From positions 124,001 through 188,000 of the forward strand of contig JBAPOP010000168.1 of NCBI GenBank assembly GCA_049279675.1: 64,000 nt of DNA. The letters run 5' to 3'. This DNA comes from Palsa-147 sp049279675. GTDB taxonomy: Bacteria > Acidobacteriota > Terriglobia > Acidiferrales > UBA7541. The notes under the pieces were generated by a model that searched no databases, was not told where the DNA came from, and was given only the letters and a program-made list of their open reading frames with translations. Position 1 is the stretch's first letter. Each line of letters opens with the position of its first letter. Made by a program: the position numbers and the translations under genes. Positions 1-10,300 of this stretch are shown piece by piece.

Positions 1-176
1 TCCGCGTATCCCGGCTCCAGCGCGGCGGCGCTTTGCATCATGGCCAAATCATTCGACCAGATCCGGTGTTCCGCCAATTCCAGCCTAACGGCCTCATAAC
101 AGAAAACAACGGCGACGAGCGCGCAGACCGCGAGCAGGACGATGCGTGATGATACCGTTTCGAGCGGAAATTCCAT
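1..176 (-). CDS. Membrane-anchored protein, N-terminal fragment (runs off left edge)
   Basis: Only the first 58 codons are inside the window. The ATG is at 176 on the minus strand and the frame stays open to base 1. Residues about 12-32 form one hydrophobic segment (RIVLLAVCALVAVVFCYEAV), followed by a charged stretch and 'MQSAAALEPGYAD', which has the rhythm of a TPR-type helix. This layout is common in acidobacterial membrane-anchored TPR proteins and at the ends of O-antigen-ligase-like proteins, but the fragment is too short to assign. I see no strong ribosome-binding site. The ATG, open frame and membrane segment are observed; the family is a guess. Confidence 0.5.
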   Translation of the reverse strand, partial: MEFPLETVSSRIVLLAVCALVAVVFCYEAVRLELAEHRIWSNDLAMMQSAAALEPGYA

Positions 177-335
177 GGTGCGTTAATCTGCACCGAGCGT
201 TTACCCGGCGCAAGTGAAAAGTAACCCGATCAGCGGACCGAAAGCTTCTTGCCTGATGGAAGCATTTCCGTCTGACGGCGCGAAAATGAAAATCGAGTGG
301 CGTGCACCTGCATAAACGGCGCCGCCAAAACTATT

Positions 336-947
336 CTACTTTTTCTTGCGCCGCACGCCCGCAACGCCGAAGCGATAGACGACTCCGATTGTTGCGCGCT
401 CGTCGCCCTGCCCGCTGCCGTTGAAGTGGGTGTTCAGGAAGTCCACTTCGAGCAGGCGAATCGCCCAGTGGTCACGAATCGTGTAGTCGACTCCCACGCC
501 ACCTTCCCACGCATAACCGACGTTACTAATTATTGCCGCGGGAAACGGATTTAACAGGGGAGCGCTCAGCCTTTGGTAAGCCCCACCGAAAAGAATTTGT
601 GCGAAGGGGGTGAATTTATGGTGACCGAGAGGATAGCCGCGCGCGCCGACGAGGAATGGATAGCTTTGAGTGGTGGCGTTCCCGATATTCTCGTTCGGAG
701 ATGTCTGAACGTTGTAGACGCCGCTGAGATCGACCGCGACTCCGACATACCGATTCAGGTTGTAAACGCCGTTGGTATTCCAGCCGTACATATTCAGGCG
801 GGGAGTTGCCGTTGACGATGTCAGCGTTTGGGGCCCGGCAAGGGTGAAATCGAAACCGGCACCTACCTCGTACCTCGGCGTGATCTGTGCGCGCGCAGGT
901 ATCGCGCCGAGAGCCAGCAATCCCAAGAGCCCGAAGAAACGCCGCAT
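336..947 (-). CDS. Outer-membrane beta-barrel protein (OmpA/OmpW-like porin family)
   Basis: A 203-residue exported protein. The start at 947 was chosen because it opens with a signal peptide (MRRFFGLLGLLALGAIPARA, then Q) and sits just after a GGGAGGATGC ribosome-binding site; the longer upstream reading adds a non-signal leader. The mature part has alternating hydrophobic strands (YEVGAGFDFTLAG, VGVAVDLSGVYN, PFLVGARGYPLG, FTPFAQILFGGAYQ, WEGGVGVDYTIRDH, ATIGVVYRFG) and turns rich in Asn and Gly, ending 'VYRFGVAGVRRKKK'. This is the small eight-stranded barrel pattern of outer-membrane proteins. The basic KKK tail after the last strand is unusual for a barrel, which normally ends in an aromatic residue. 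It is divergent from the kinase gene. The function beyond barrel is unknown. Confidence 0.75.
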   Translation of the reverse strand: MRRFFGLLGLLALGAIPARAQITPRYEVGAGFDFTLAGPQTLTSSTATPRLNMYGWNTNGVYNLNRYVGVAVDLSGVYNVQTSPNENIGNATTQSYPFLVGARGYPLGHHKFTPFAQILFGGAYQRLSAPLLNPFPAAIISNVGYAWEGGVGVDYTIRDHWAIRLLEVDFLNTHFNGSGQGDERATIGVVYRFGVAGVRRKKK

Positions 948-1287
948 GCATCCTCCCGATGAATCGTGCAGAGTAAAGATTCCACTGGAACGGCAACAGT
1001 TGCCCTCAGCGAGGCCGTTCGAATCGCCCATCTTTACATGGATTTCCACTCTTCGTGAAGCACGATCTCTGCGGCGCCGGTTACGCCGATTGGCTCAATT
1101 ACCTGGGGGGAGTGAAATGGGATGAACGCTTCTTCAGCCGTGCGTGACTACCATAGGCACTTTTTCATCACCATGTGCGCGTTATCGAGCCGGCTGACGC
1201 CTTCGAGCCGGCTCGCCGGAAAGATATTCTGCGCGTTGACTTACTATCCGGCTAGGGCTAGGATTCCGTCTGCTCGGAGTTCCTCAG
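948..1287. other. Divergent intergenic region between beta-barrel and kinase genes
   Basis: A 340-base gap. It holds the kinase promoter at 1236-1264 and an 11-base direct repeat TCGAGCCGGCT at 1185-1195 and 1203-1213 (18-base period), whose core GAGCCGGCTC is palindromic in the second copy. I see no convincing small gene and no RNA gene in it. Confidence 0.5.
1236..1264 (+). promoter_or_regulatory. Sigma-70-type promoter of the Ser/Thr kinase gene
   Basis: TTGACT (1236-1241) and TAGGAT (1259-1264) are separated by exactly 17 bases and match the housekeeping consensus at 5 of 6 and 4 of 6 positions. The predicted start near 1271 leaves a short leader that includes CGGAG (1275-1279), 8 bases before the ATG at 1288. 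Identified from sequence only. Confidence 0.5.
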
Positions 1288-3483
1288 ATGCCTGGCGAGA
1301 CTATCTCTCACTATCGACTCCTCGAAAAGCTTGGTGGCGGGGGGATGGGTGTCGTATACAAAGCCGAAGACATTCGGCTTGGCCGTCAAGTAGCTCTGAA
1401 GTTTCTTCCCGACGAGCTTGCCAGCGATCAGCGCGCGCTCGAACGATTCCAGCGCGAAGCACGCGCCGCCTCTGCTCTCAATCATCCGAACATCTGCACA
1501 ATTCACGATATTGACGAGCAGGACGGGCGTTCCTTCATCGTCATGGAATTGCTCGAAGGCGAAACTCTGCGGCAGCGAATCGGCGGACGCCCGATGCCTG
1601 TTGACGACCTGCTCGACATCGGTGTTCAGATAGCCGGCGCACTCGAAGCGGCTCACGCCAAGGGAATCGTGCATCGCGATATCAAGCCAGCAAACATTTT
1701 CATCACCCAGGGCAGGCCCAAGATTTTGGATTTTGGTCTGGCGAAACCGGCCGGATGGCAGCCTGGCATGGGTGAGACTCTCAGCGCTTCTTCGGCGCCG
1801 ACAGCCGCGATTGGCACGGAAAGCTTGACGAGCCCTGGCACAACGATGGGCACCGTCGCTTACATGTCTCCCGAGCAGGCACGCGGCGAGGATATCGACG
1901 CTCGCAGCGATCTTTTTTCATTCGGCGTGGTGCTCTACGAAATGGCAACGGGCCGCGCGGCCTTCGGTGGAAATACGCCGGCCGTCATTTTCGAAGCGAT
2001 ACTGAATCGCACGCCTGTGGCGCCCATTCGTCTCAACCCGAACATTCCGCCGGAACTCGATCGAATCATCAACCGCTCGCTCGAGAAGGAGCGACGGCTT
2101 CGCTATCAGAATGCGGCGGAAATGCGCGCGGATCTGCAACGCCTGAAGCGTGAATCGGAGTCAGGCCGCAGCGCCGCGATTCCCGTAGCTCGATCGGATA
2201 AATCGCTCGCGGTTCTATATTTCGAAAATATGAGCGGCGCGAAAGAAGACGAGTATTTCCGCGACGGCATGTCCGAAGACATCATCACGGAACTCCTGAA
2301 GATTAAGGGTCTACACGTATTCCCGCGCACGACCGTTCTTCCGTTCCGCGATACGTCGCTCACCGCGCCCGATATCGGCCAACGGCTTGGCGCGAATTTC
2401 GTACTGGCGGGCAGCGTCCGGCGCGCGGGGAATCGTTTGCGAATTAATGCGCAACTCGTTGACGCCGGCCGCGATTATCCGGTTTGGGCTGAACGATTCG
2501 ATAGGGAATTGAAGGATGTCTTCGAAGTGCAGGAAGAAATCGCGCGAAGCATCGCTTCGGCGTTGCGCATCCAACTATCTCCGCAGGAAGAACAGGTGAT
2601 TGCGCAGAAGCCGACGGAAAATCCTGAGGCGTATGACTATCTACTTCGCGGCCGAAAGTATGCCCGAATGGGAAATCTCGAATTTGCCATGCAGATGTAC
2701 CAGCATGCGATTCGTCTCGACGCAGATTTTGCGCAGGCGTATGCGGGTATCGCGCATGTGTGCGGAGCACTCGCCGAATATCAGGGCGGCGATCCGATGT
2801 GGATTGAGAAGGGATTGCGCGCCGTTGAGCGTGCGATAGCTCTCCAACCCGATCTTCCCGAAGCCCTATCCGCTCGGGCGCGGTTGTATGCCGTTCAGAA
2901 AAATTATGTCGAAGCCGAACGCTGGGCGCGCAAGGCCATCGAACTCAAGCCGGATTGTGAAGAGGGCTACGCCGTCCTCGGGCGCGCGCTTTTCGAATCG
3001 GACCGCTGGAAAGAGGCCGCCGAATTAATCGATCGCGCGATTGCCGTTTGCGGGGACGACTACAACGTCTACATTCCCTACGCCAACGTCTTGCGTGCTC
3101 TCGGCGACGATCAAGCTGCGGCGAAGCTGGAAGAAAAATTGATCGTGGTTCTCGAGCATCAGCTGCAAACAGTGCCCGAAGACGTGCGCGCGACGATCTT
3201 GCTTGCAACTAACTACGGTAGGCAGGGAAAAACGCGCGAAGCAGTCGCGGCGGCGGAGAAAGCCGTGGCGATGCGGCCGACCGACTCTCTCACTCTTTAC
3301 AACGCCGCTTGCACCTATTGCGTATTGAGCATGAAACCCGAAGCCCTCGCGATGTTCCGCCGCGCCATCGAAGCCGGTTACCGTAACCCTGAATACGCCG
3401 CCCGCGACGAAGATCTTTCGTGCATTCACGACGATCCCGAATTTCAACGCCTCATCAAGAATACTGGCTCGCAGAAATCCTGA
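1288..3483 (+). CDS. Serine/threonine protein kinase with TolB-like and TPR domains
   Basis: A 731-residue Hanks-type kinase. Residues about 9-280 are the kinase domain: glycine loop GGGGMGVVY (17-24), ATP lysine K38 (VALKF), catalytic HRDIKPANI (D131), DFG (148-150) and the YMSPEQAR activation-loop end. Residues about 305-425 (SLAVLYFENMSG to ARSIASALRI) match the TolB-N/adenylate-cyclase-associated module often found after such kinases. Residues about 440-715 are TPR helices (e.g. EAYDYLLRGRKYARMGNLEFAMQMYQHAI). I see no transmembrane segment, so it should be cytoplasmic. The combination is frequent in acidobacteria. All catalytic residues are present. It overlaps the start of the next gene by 64 bases if that gene begins at its GTG. 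The substrate is unknown. Confidence 0.9.
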   Translation: MPGETISHYRLLEKLGGGGMGVVYKAEDIRLGRQVALKFLPDELASDQRALERFQREARAASALNHPNICTIHDIDEQDGRSFIVMELLEGETLRQRIGGRPMPVDDLLDIGVQIAGALEAAHAKGIVHRDIKPANIFITQGRPKILDFGLAKPAGWQPGMGETLSASSAPTAAIGTESLTSPGTTMGTVAYMSPEQARGEDIDARSDLFSFGVVLYEMATGRAAFGGNTPAVIFEAILNRTPVAPIRLNPNIPPELDRIINRSLEKERRLRYQNAAEMRADLQRLKRESESGRSAAIPVARSDKSLAVLYFENMSGAKEDEYFRDGMSEDIITELLKIKGLHVFPRTTVLPFRDTSLTAPDIGQRLGANFVLAGSVRRAGNRLRINAQLVDAGRDYPVWAERFDRELKDVFEVQEEIARSIASALRIQLSPQEEQVIAQKPTENPEAYDYLLRGRKYARMGNLEFAMQMYQHAIRLDADFAQAYAGIAHVCGALAEYQGGDPMWIEKGLRAVERAIALQPDLPEALSARARLYAVQKNYVEAERWARKAIELKPDCEEGYAVLGRALFESDRWKEAAELIDRAIAVCGDDYNVYIPYANVLRALGDDQAAAKLEEKLIVVLEHQLQTVPEDVRATILLATNYGRQGKTREAVAAAEKAVAMRPTDSLTLYNAACTYCVLSMKPEALAMFRRAIEAGYRNPEYAARDEDLSCIHDDPEFQRLIKNTGSQKS

Positions 3484-5573
3484 GTTCGCGCCAACATTTT
3501 CGCTGTCGAGCAGGTGTAGACGTCGGAGGGACGTTTACCGACGTCATCGTCGTCAACGACGAGACCGGTACATTTGCGATCGGCAAAACGCTGACGACTC
3601 CCAGCAATCCTTCCGAGGCGATCGAAGCAGCGCTCCGCGAAACTTTGCAAAACGTAGGTACACCATTCGGCGGCCTTCAGGCTCTCGTGCATGGCACGAC
3701 GCTCGTCACAAACGCACTCATCGAACGCAAAGGAGATCGCACGGCGCTACTCGCGACGAAAGGATTTCGCGACGCGATCGAAATCGGCCGCGAGAGCCGG
3801 TACGACCTTTACAATCTTACGATCGAATTGCCGCGGCCGCTCGTTCCGCGCTATTTGCGATTCGATGTGCCGCAGCGGACTCTGGCCGATGGCTCTTCGA
3901 TCGAGCCTCTCGACGGCGGATACGTCAAAAAGCTCGCTCGCGAGCTCGTTGCGAACGGCGTCGAAGCTGTCGCGATCTGTTTTCTACATAGCTTCGTCAA
4001 TCCGTCGGATGAACGCGCGGCCCGAGACGCCGTGCATCGCGTTGCGCCCGAGCTTCGTGTCTCCATTTCTTCTGAAGTCTCTCCTGAAATCCGCGAATTT
4101 GAGCGCGGCAGCACGACGATTGCGAATGTCTACGTGCAGGCTCAAGTTGAACGGTATTTGAGCGACCTGCAAACCCGGCTCGAGCGTCTTAAATTTCGCG
4201 GAACGTTTCTGCTGATGCTTTCGAATGGCGGTTTAGCGACTTGCGAAACAGCTGCGAAATTTCCAATTCGATTGCTCGAGTCCGGGCCGGCCGCGGGCGC
4301 GCTCGCCGCTGCAAATTACGGCGTCGCTTGCGGGCGACCCGATCTCGTCTCGTTCGATATGGGAGGTACGACCGCAAAGTTTTGCGTGATTGACGGCGGC
4401 GAGCCGCCCATCGCGCACGAGTTCGAATTCGATCGCGTATACCGATTCAAAAAAGGCTCCGGCCTACCCGCGAGAATCTCCGCGATCGAGATGGTCGAGA
4501 TCGGAGCTGGCGGCGGATCGATCGCGCGCGTCGATTCACTCGGCCTGCTAAAGGTCGGGCCCGATTCCGCGGGCGCGGAGCCGGGCCCTGCTTGCTATCG
4601 CGGTGGAAGCGAACCGACTGTTACGGATGCGGATCTCGTTTTGGGCTATCTCGATCCAAATTATTTTCTCGGCGGTCGGATGAAGCTCAACCTCGAAGCT
4701 GCGCGGCGGGCGATTCACGATCGGATTGCCCGGAAACTGGGCATTTCACTCGAAAAGGCGGCTTGGGGAATCCATCAAGTCGTGAACGAGAATATGGCGA
4801 ATGCCGCGCGCGTTCATATTCTCGAACGCGGCAAGGATCCCCGCCGGTATCCGCTCTTTGCATTCGGCGGCGCGGGCCCCGTACACGGAGTTCGAATCGC
4901 GCAGGCGTTGGGATCGCCGGCATTCATCGCGCCGCTTGGCGCCGGCGTGATGAGCACGATCGGATTTCTCGTTGCGCCGCTGGCTTTCGATTTCGCGCGT
5001 TCGTGGCGCGCACCGATAGCGGGTCTCGACTGGCAACGCGCGAATGCTCTGCTCGGCGAAATGGAGACCGAAGGCCGCGCGCTGCTCGAAGCCTCGGGCG
5101 TGCCATCGCATGACGTGCGCTTCCGCCGCGAAGCCGACATGCGTTATGTCGGACAGGGTTACGAAATCCCTGTGCGCTTGCCGGACGAAAAATTGGGTGA
5201 GCGTTGCGCTTCCCAGATCTCAGGTGCGTTTGAAGAAACATATCGCCGGCTGTACGGACGATTGGGGCCGCCCGTCGCGATTGAAATCACCAGTTGGCGC
5301 GTGACGTGTAGCGGGCCGAAGCCGAAGGTACGCCTCGATATCGGGCCGCAGGCGAGCGGCGACGCCGAACTGCGAAAAAAAGCGCGGAAAGCCTATTTTC
5401 CGGAACTCGGCGGATTCGCGGAAACTTCTGTTTTCGATCGCTACCGGCTTGCTCCGGGCGCGATTGTCGAAGGGCCCGCCGTGATCGAAGAGCGCGAATC
5501 GACCGCGATCATCGGGCCGAATTCGCGCGGCCGCGTGGATGAACACTGGAACTTGATCGTGGAGTTACGATGA
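3420..5573 (+). CDS. hyuA: Hydantoinase/oxoprolinase family protein, subunit A
   Basis: Up to 717 residues. After about 30 leader residues comes the N-terminal ATPase-type signature AGVDVGGTFTDVIVV, then LVHGTTLVTNALIERKG, SNGGLATCETA, SFDMGGTTAKFCVIDGG and AFGGAGPVHGVRIA, the usual order of the hydantoinase A / 5-oxoprolinase A family. These enzymes act with a B subunit in ATP-dependent opening or carboxylation of cyclic amides (N-methylhydantoin, 5-oxoproline) or related ketones; the substrate cannot be read here. It overlaps hyuB by ATGA (5570-5573), so the two are translationally coupled. The start is uncertain: GTG 3420 lies inside the kinase gene, and no ATG, GTG or TTG in this frame lies between it and the conserved motif. 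Confidence 0.88.
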   Translation: MHSRRSRISTPHQEYWLAEILSSRQHFRCRAGVDVGGTFTDVIVVNDETGTFAIGKTLTTPSNPSEAIEAALRETLQNVGTPFGGLQALVHGTTLVTNALIERKGDRTALLATKGFRDAIEIGRESRYDLYNLTIELPRPLVPRYLRFDVPQRTLADGSSIEPLDGGYVKKLARELVANGVEAVAICFLHSFVNPSDERAARDAVHRVAPELRVSISSEVSPEIREFERGSTTIANVYVQAQVERYLSDLQTRLERLKFRGTFLLMLSNGGLATCETAAKFPIRLLESGPAAGALAAANYGVACGRPDLVSFDMGGTTAKFCVIDGGEPPIAHEFEFDRVYRFKKGSGLPARISAIEMVEIGAGGGSIARVDSLGLLKVGPDSAGAEPGPACYRGGSEPTVTDADLVLGYLDPNYFLGGRMKLNLEAARRAIHDRIARKLGISLEKAAWGIHQVVNENMANAARVHILERGKDPRRYPLFAFGGAGPVHGVRIAQALGSPAFIAPLGAGVMSTIGFLVAPLAFDFARSWRAPIAGLDWQRANALLGEMETEGRALLEASGVPSHDVRFRREADMRYVGQGYEIPVRLPDEKLGERCASQISGAFEETYRRLYGRLGPPVAIEITSWRVTCSGPKPKVRLDIGPQASGDAELRKKARKAYFPELGGFAETSVFDRYRLAPGAIVEGPAVIEERESTAIIGPNSRGRVDEHWNLIVELR

Positions 5574-7309
5574 CTGCGAAACTCGATCCCATCACGCTCG
5601 AGATCCTTTGGAATCGGCTCATCTCCATTTGCAACGAGCAGCAAGTCACGGTCATGCGCACGGCGTTCAGCACCATCGTCCGCGAATCGCAGGATCTGGC
5701 GTGCGGCGCCTTCGACACTCGCGGATTCATGATCGCGCAATCTCTCACCGGCACGCCCGGCCACGTCAATGCGATGGCCACCGGCGTGAAACATTTCCTA
5801 CGCGCCTATCCGGCAAGCGCGTTGAAGCCCGGTGACGTGCTCGTTACGAATGATCCCTGGCAGACGGCGGGGCAAATCAACGATCTCACGGTTCTCACGC
5901 CAGCATTTCGCGGAGAACGCATCATCGGATATTTTGCGAGCACGTGCCACGCGCCGGATTTCGGCGGACGAATCCTTTCCGCGGAGGCGCACGAGGTCTA
6001 TGAAGAGGGTCTGCGCATTCCGATCACAAAGCTCTTCGATCGGGGCGAACCCAACGCCGAGCTCTTAAAAATTATCCGCGCCAACGTGCGAACGCCGGAT
6101 GAAACTACGGGTGATCTCTACGCGCAAATTTCTTCGAATGCCGTAGGCGTTCGCAGTCTGCTCAATTTCATGGATGAATTTGGGCTCGAAACAATCGATC
6201 CGCTGGCCGACGAGATTATTTCCCGTTCGGAGCGCGCGCTGCGCGATGCGATTCGTGCCGTACCGAACGGCCGGTATGAAAATGAATTGTGGAGCGACGG
6301 ATTCGAGGAGCCGATTCTCATCAAAGTCGCGGTGACCGTCGAAGACGAAGATATCTTCATTGATTTCGCTGGCTCTTCACCGCAAAGCGCCCGTGGCATC
6401 AACGTCGTCTTGAATTACACACATGCTTACGCATCCTTCGCGATCAAGGCAGCGATCAGCCCCGAAGTTCCGCACAACGAAGGATCGTTTCGGCCTGTTC
6501 ACGTCACGGCTCCAAGCGGTTCGATCCTCAATTGCACCGAGCCGGCGGCCGTCGCCTCGCGTCACCTGATCGGCCACTTTTTGCCAAGCGTTATTTTCGG
6601 CGCGCTCGCAAAAGCTATGCCAGGCAAATTGATGGCGGGCGGGGCCGAGCCAGTGTGGATCACAATCTGGCGCGGAGGTTCGCGCACTTTGCCCGTTCCG
6701 TTTCTTTTTACATTGTTTCAATTGGGCGGCGCGGGCGCGCGAGCCACGAAGGATGGATTGAGCGCGACCGGATTTCCCAGCGGCGTCGGCGGCGTTCCCA
6801 TCGAAGTGATCGAATCGCTCGCGCCGCTCATCGTCCATCATCGTGAGTTGCGCGAGGATTCCGGCGGCGCCGGCAAATTTCGCGGCGGGCTCGGGCAGCG
6901 CACGGAGATGGGCCGCATCGGCGATGCGCCGTGGAGCGTCTCGGCGATGATCGATCGCGTGAAATTTCCGGGTGCGGGACTCGATGGCGGAAAGTCGGGA
7001 GCGCTGGGAGAATTTATCGTGGATGAAAGCGCGCGGCCGCAGCCGAAAGCGTTGACGCCGCTTCGACCGGATTCACGAGTTCAACTGAACCTTCCCGGCG
7101 GCGGTGGCTGCGGGAAGGCGTTCGAGCGCGATCCAAAAAGTGTGCTTGATGACGTTGTGAAAGGCTATGTTTCGCTCGATTCTGCCGCGCGCGATTATCG
7201 CGTTGCCGTCCGCTACCTCGGAACGGCCGCACAACTCGTGCGCTTGCCGGAGCATTTTGCGATCGACGAGTCCGAGACGAAGCGATTGCGCGAGGGAGTT
7301 AAGAAGTAG
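5570..7309 (+). CDS. hyuB: Hydantoinase/oxoprolinase family protein, subunit B
   Basis: 579 residues, beginning MTAKLDPITLEILWNRL with the family-typical 'DPxTLEIxWNRL'. Further B-subunit landmarks follow: RTAFSTIVRESQDLACG, GTPGHVNAMA, GDVLVTNDPWQTAGQINDLTV, GYFASTCHAPDFGG, VLNYTHAYASFAIKAA and RELREDSGGAGKFRGGLGQ. The B subunit carries the catalytic hydrolase/carboxylase-like half of the HyuAB complex. The ATG overlaps the hyuA stop. The length is normal. The cytoplasmic pair has no permease or racemase beside it, so the substrate stays open. It ends 78 bases before the convergent giant gene; a 7-base inverted repeat AAGTTGC/GCAACTT (7323-7356) lies between them but lacks a T-tract. Confidence 0.9.
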   Translation: MTAKLDPITLEILWNRLISICNEQQVTVMRTAFSTIVRESQDLACGAFDTRGFMIAQSLTGTPGHVNAMATGVKHFLRAYPASALKPGDVLVTNDPWQTAGQINDLTVLTPAFRGERIIGYFASTCHAPDFGGRILSAEAHEVYEEGLRIPITKLFDRGEPNAELLKIIRANVRTPDETTGDLYAQISSNAVGVRSLLNFMDEFGLETIDPLADEIISRSERALRDAIRAVPNGRYENELWSDGFEEPILIKVAVTVEDEDIFIDFAGSSPQSARGINVVLNYTHAYASFAIKAAISPEVPHNEGSFRPVHVTAPSGSILNCTEPAAVASRHLIGHFLPSVIFGALAKAMPGKLMAGGAEPVWITIWRGGSRTLPVPFLFTLFQLGGAGARATKDGLSATGFPSGVGGVPIEVIESLAPLIVHHRELREDSGGAGKFRGGLGQRTEMGRIGDAPWSVSAMIDRVKFPGAGLDGGKSGALGEFIVDESARPQPKALTPLRPDSRVQLNLPGGGGCGKAFERDPKSVLDDVVKGYVSLDSAARDYRVAVRYLGTAAQLVRLPEHFAIDESETKRLREGVKK

Positions 7310-7387
7310 ATTTGTGTTACGTAAGTTGCGCGACGCGGCCGAAGAAGCAGCAACTTGCCGCGGCGCTCTCGCCCGGATCGTGTGCTG

Positions 7388-10300
7388 CTAGTTTCCGTTG
7401 CCTGCGAGAGATATGTATTGCTGATTGCTTCGAGCGTTGTCGCTGATCTTTACGAGGCCCGTCTTCTGGCCCCGAGTGGTTGGCGTGAATGTCACGTTGA
7501 TCGCGCAATTCGCGCCTGGTGCGAGTGACGTGGTGCCCGTGCACCCGCCGGAAGCGATCGCAAAGTTGCCGGTCACCGTCAGGCCAGAAAGTGTCAGCGG
7601 CGTCGTTCCTGCGTTAGTCAGCGTAACTTGTTTCGCCGCGCTTGTTGTTCCCGTCTTCTGATTTCCGAAATTCAAATAATTTGATGACAGGTATGCCTGC
7701 GGGTTTATCACCGTCGCGCTCATGAACACCATTTGCGGGCTGCCCGACGCGTTATCTACGATTTCGAGATTTGCCGCGTGCGTCTTGCTAACGTCCGAGT
7801 TGGCCGTGAAGCTCATGATGACGACACAACTCCTTCCTGCATTAAGCGTTCTGGGGCAAAGTTCTATGCCGAGGAAGCCGGAAGAATCGTCGCCCGAAAT
7901 CGGCATCACGTTGAAATTCGTAAACGTGATCATCGAGCTGCCGGTATTGGTCAGCGTCGAAGTTTGAAAGGTCGTCGTACCGGCATAAACCGTCCCGAAG
8001 TTAAGAGTTGGCGGCGAAATCTTCAGCGTTGATCCGCTCGCAGCGTTCACGATCTGCGACGTTCCGGCGGATGTGCTGCTCGAAAAATTGCCATCGCCGC
8101 CGTAGGCCGCAGTGAGAGTCCAGGTGCCCGCCGTCGACAATGTTACCGAGCAGGTCCCCGTTCCAGAACTCAGCGTCACCGTGCACGTCGTCGAAGTTGA
8201 CGAAAGCGTCGCCGTCACTGTAACCGAGCCACTTGGCGTCCCGGTGCCGGTGACTTTGACTCCGATCGCAACAGGAGAGCCGACTGTCGAAGGATTCGGC
8301 GAGTTCGAAGTGATCGTCGTCGTGCTAGTGGCCTTTGTCGCCGTTGTCGACTCTGTCACCTGAGTCGCGGCGGAATAATTGCCGTTGCCGCCCTGGTTCG
8401 CAATCACCGTGCATGTTCCGCTGCCGGCGTTAATCATGTAAGTCGCGCCCGAGTTAGCGCAGGCGCCAGAGCTCGCGAATGCGACCGGCAAGCCGGAGCT
8501 GGCCGTGGCCGCGACGGTGAAACTGCTGCCGTAGGTTGCGGTCGCCGGAGCGCTTGTCGTGAACGAAATTGTTTGACCGGCCGGAGTCGCGTTGACAGTC
8601 TGCGTAACCGTCGGCGCAGCCGAATAGTTTCCGTTGCCTGGTTGATTCGCAATCACCGAGCATGTGCCGGTGCCGGCAGTCATCGTGTAGGTCGCGCCCA
8701 CGTTGGTGCATGCTCCCGAGCTTATGAAGACGACCGCCAATTCAGAACTCGCCGTGGCCGCGACGGTGAAGTTGCTGTTATAGACCGCGCTTGCCGGAGC
8801 ATTCGTGGTGAACGTGATTGTCTGGCTGAGCGCGCTCACCGTGATCGCCAAGTTCTGCGTCGCGGTGCCGGCGCTGTTCGTTGCTGTGAGCGTGATGTTG
8901 AAAGTTCCAGTAGCCGTCGGTGTGCCGCCGAGAATCCCGGTCACGCCGTTCAGCGTTATGCCAGTTGGCAAGGCGCCGGTTTCAGTCAACGTCGGCGCCG
9001 GATATCCGGTCGGCACGACTTGGAACGATCCACCGGTGCCGGTCGAGAACGAAATCGTGCTTGAGGTGTTCACGCATCCCTCTAGGCATGCGCCGCTAAT
9101 CGCCGGAGTGGTCGCTGTCGGGGGCGGCTGAATGGGATTCGTTCCCGCAACGGTCGGCGGGAACGCAACGACGACGTCGTTGAATTGTTTCGTCGATCCG
9201 CCGATCCCGGAATCAACGGGCTTCGTCGGATCGTAGAACGTCGTGATGTCGAACTCGAATTGGCAAGCGTAAGACTGATTCACGCCGTTGATCGTCATCG
9301 GCTGGCCGCAGCTCGTACCGATTGCCCCGATGGAAGCGGGTCCGTCTGGATCGTCGTATAGCTGAGGCGTGCTTCCGGTCCAGTAAGGAGCCGGCGGCGC
9401 GAAGGTGTCGTTGTTCCACGTAATTTCCCAGTAGACGCCGCCGCTGTACAAGCTCGGATCGGGTTCAGTTCCGGGAGTTCCGGAATAGACGAGATAGTGG
9501 ACGCAATTTCCGTTTGCGAACGGATAACACAGCGGCACGATCGAGTCGCCGGCTGCATCGGTGCCGTCGCCGAAGAATGTCGTAAACCGGCAATCGAAAT
9601 CGTTGAGAACGGTATTGCCGTTTTCGCAGAGTCCGTCCGCCAGCGTCGGCGGAACTTCTGTAGCCAGCACCGTCACGGTGAAACTGGTAGTCACGTTCGG
9701 GATCGTCAATTGCAGCGCGTGCGCGTTGGGATCGGTGCACGGATTCGCGGGAGTCGGATTAGCGTTGGATGGGCAATCGAACGTGGCCATCTGCGAAGAA
9801 TTCGCGCCAGCGGGAAAGGTCAAGTTCATCATCGCCGGGCCGGCGACGAAGTTCGCCGTCACGCTGGCAGAAGCACTCAACGCGACGGTGCAACCCGTCG
9901 GCGTTCCCAAAGTGGCGCAAACTCCGCCCCATCCAGCAAAAGTCGTCGATTCGTTCTGTACGATCGGAGTGAGTGTGACCGTTGTCGGGTTCGGATAGCT
10001 GGTTGAGCAAGGCCCCGATCCGACGCCGCTCGCTTCGCTGCAGCTAATCTGCTGCAGGTTGTCAGTCACTAGGCCCGCGCCGGTTCCGAGTTCCGTCACG
10101 CTCAGCGTGACCGTGCCCGATGCTTGGCTCACCGTTAACGTGAATGCTTGCGAAGCGCTCGAGCCGAGGCTGTTTGTTGCCACGATTTGAATCGAGTAAA
10201 CGCCCGAGGTACTCGGAGTTCCGCCCAGAACGCCAGATGTCGAATTCAAGGTGACTCCGGCCGGCAGCGCGCCTGTCTCGCTGAATGTTGGCAGCGGGAA

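Noticed and set aside
7323..7356. Hairpin AAGTTGC/GCAACTT between hyuB and the giant gene as a terminator
   Set aside because: Only seven pairs with a 20-base loop and no T-tract on either strand.
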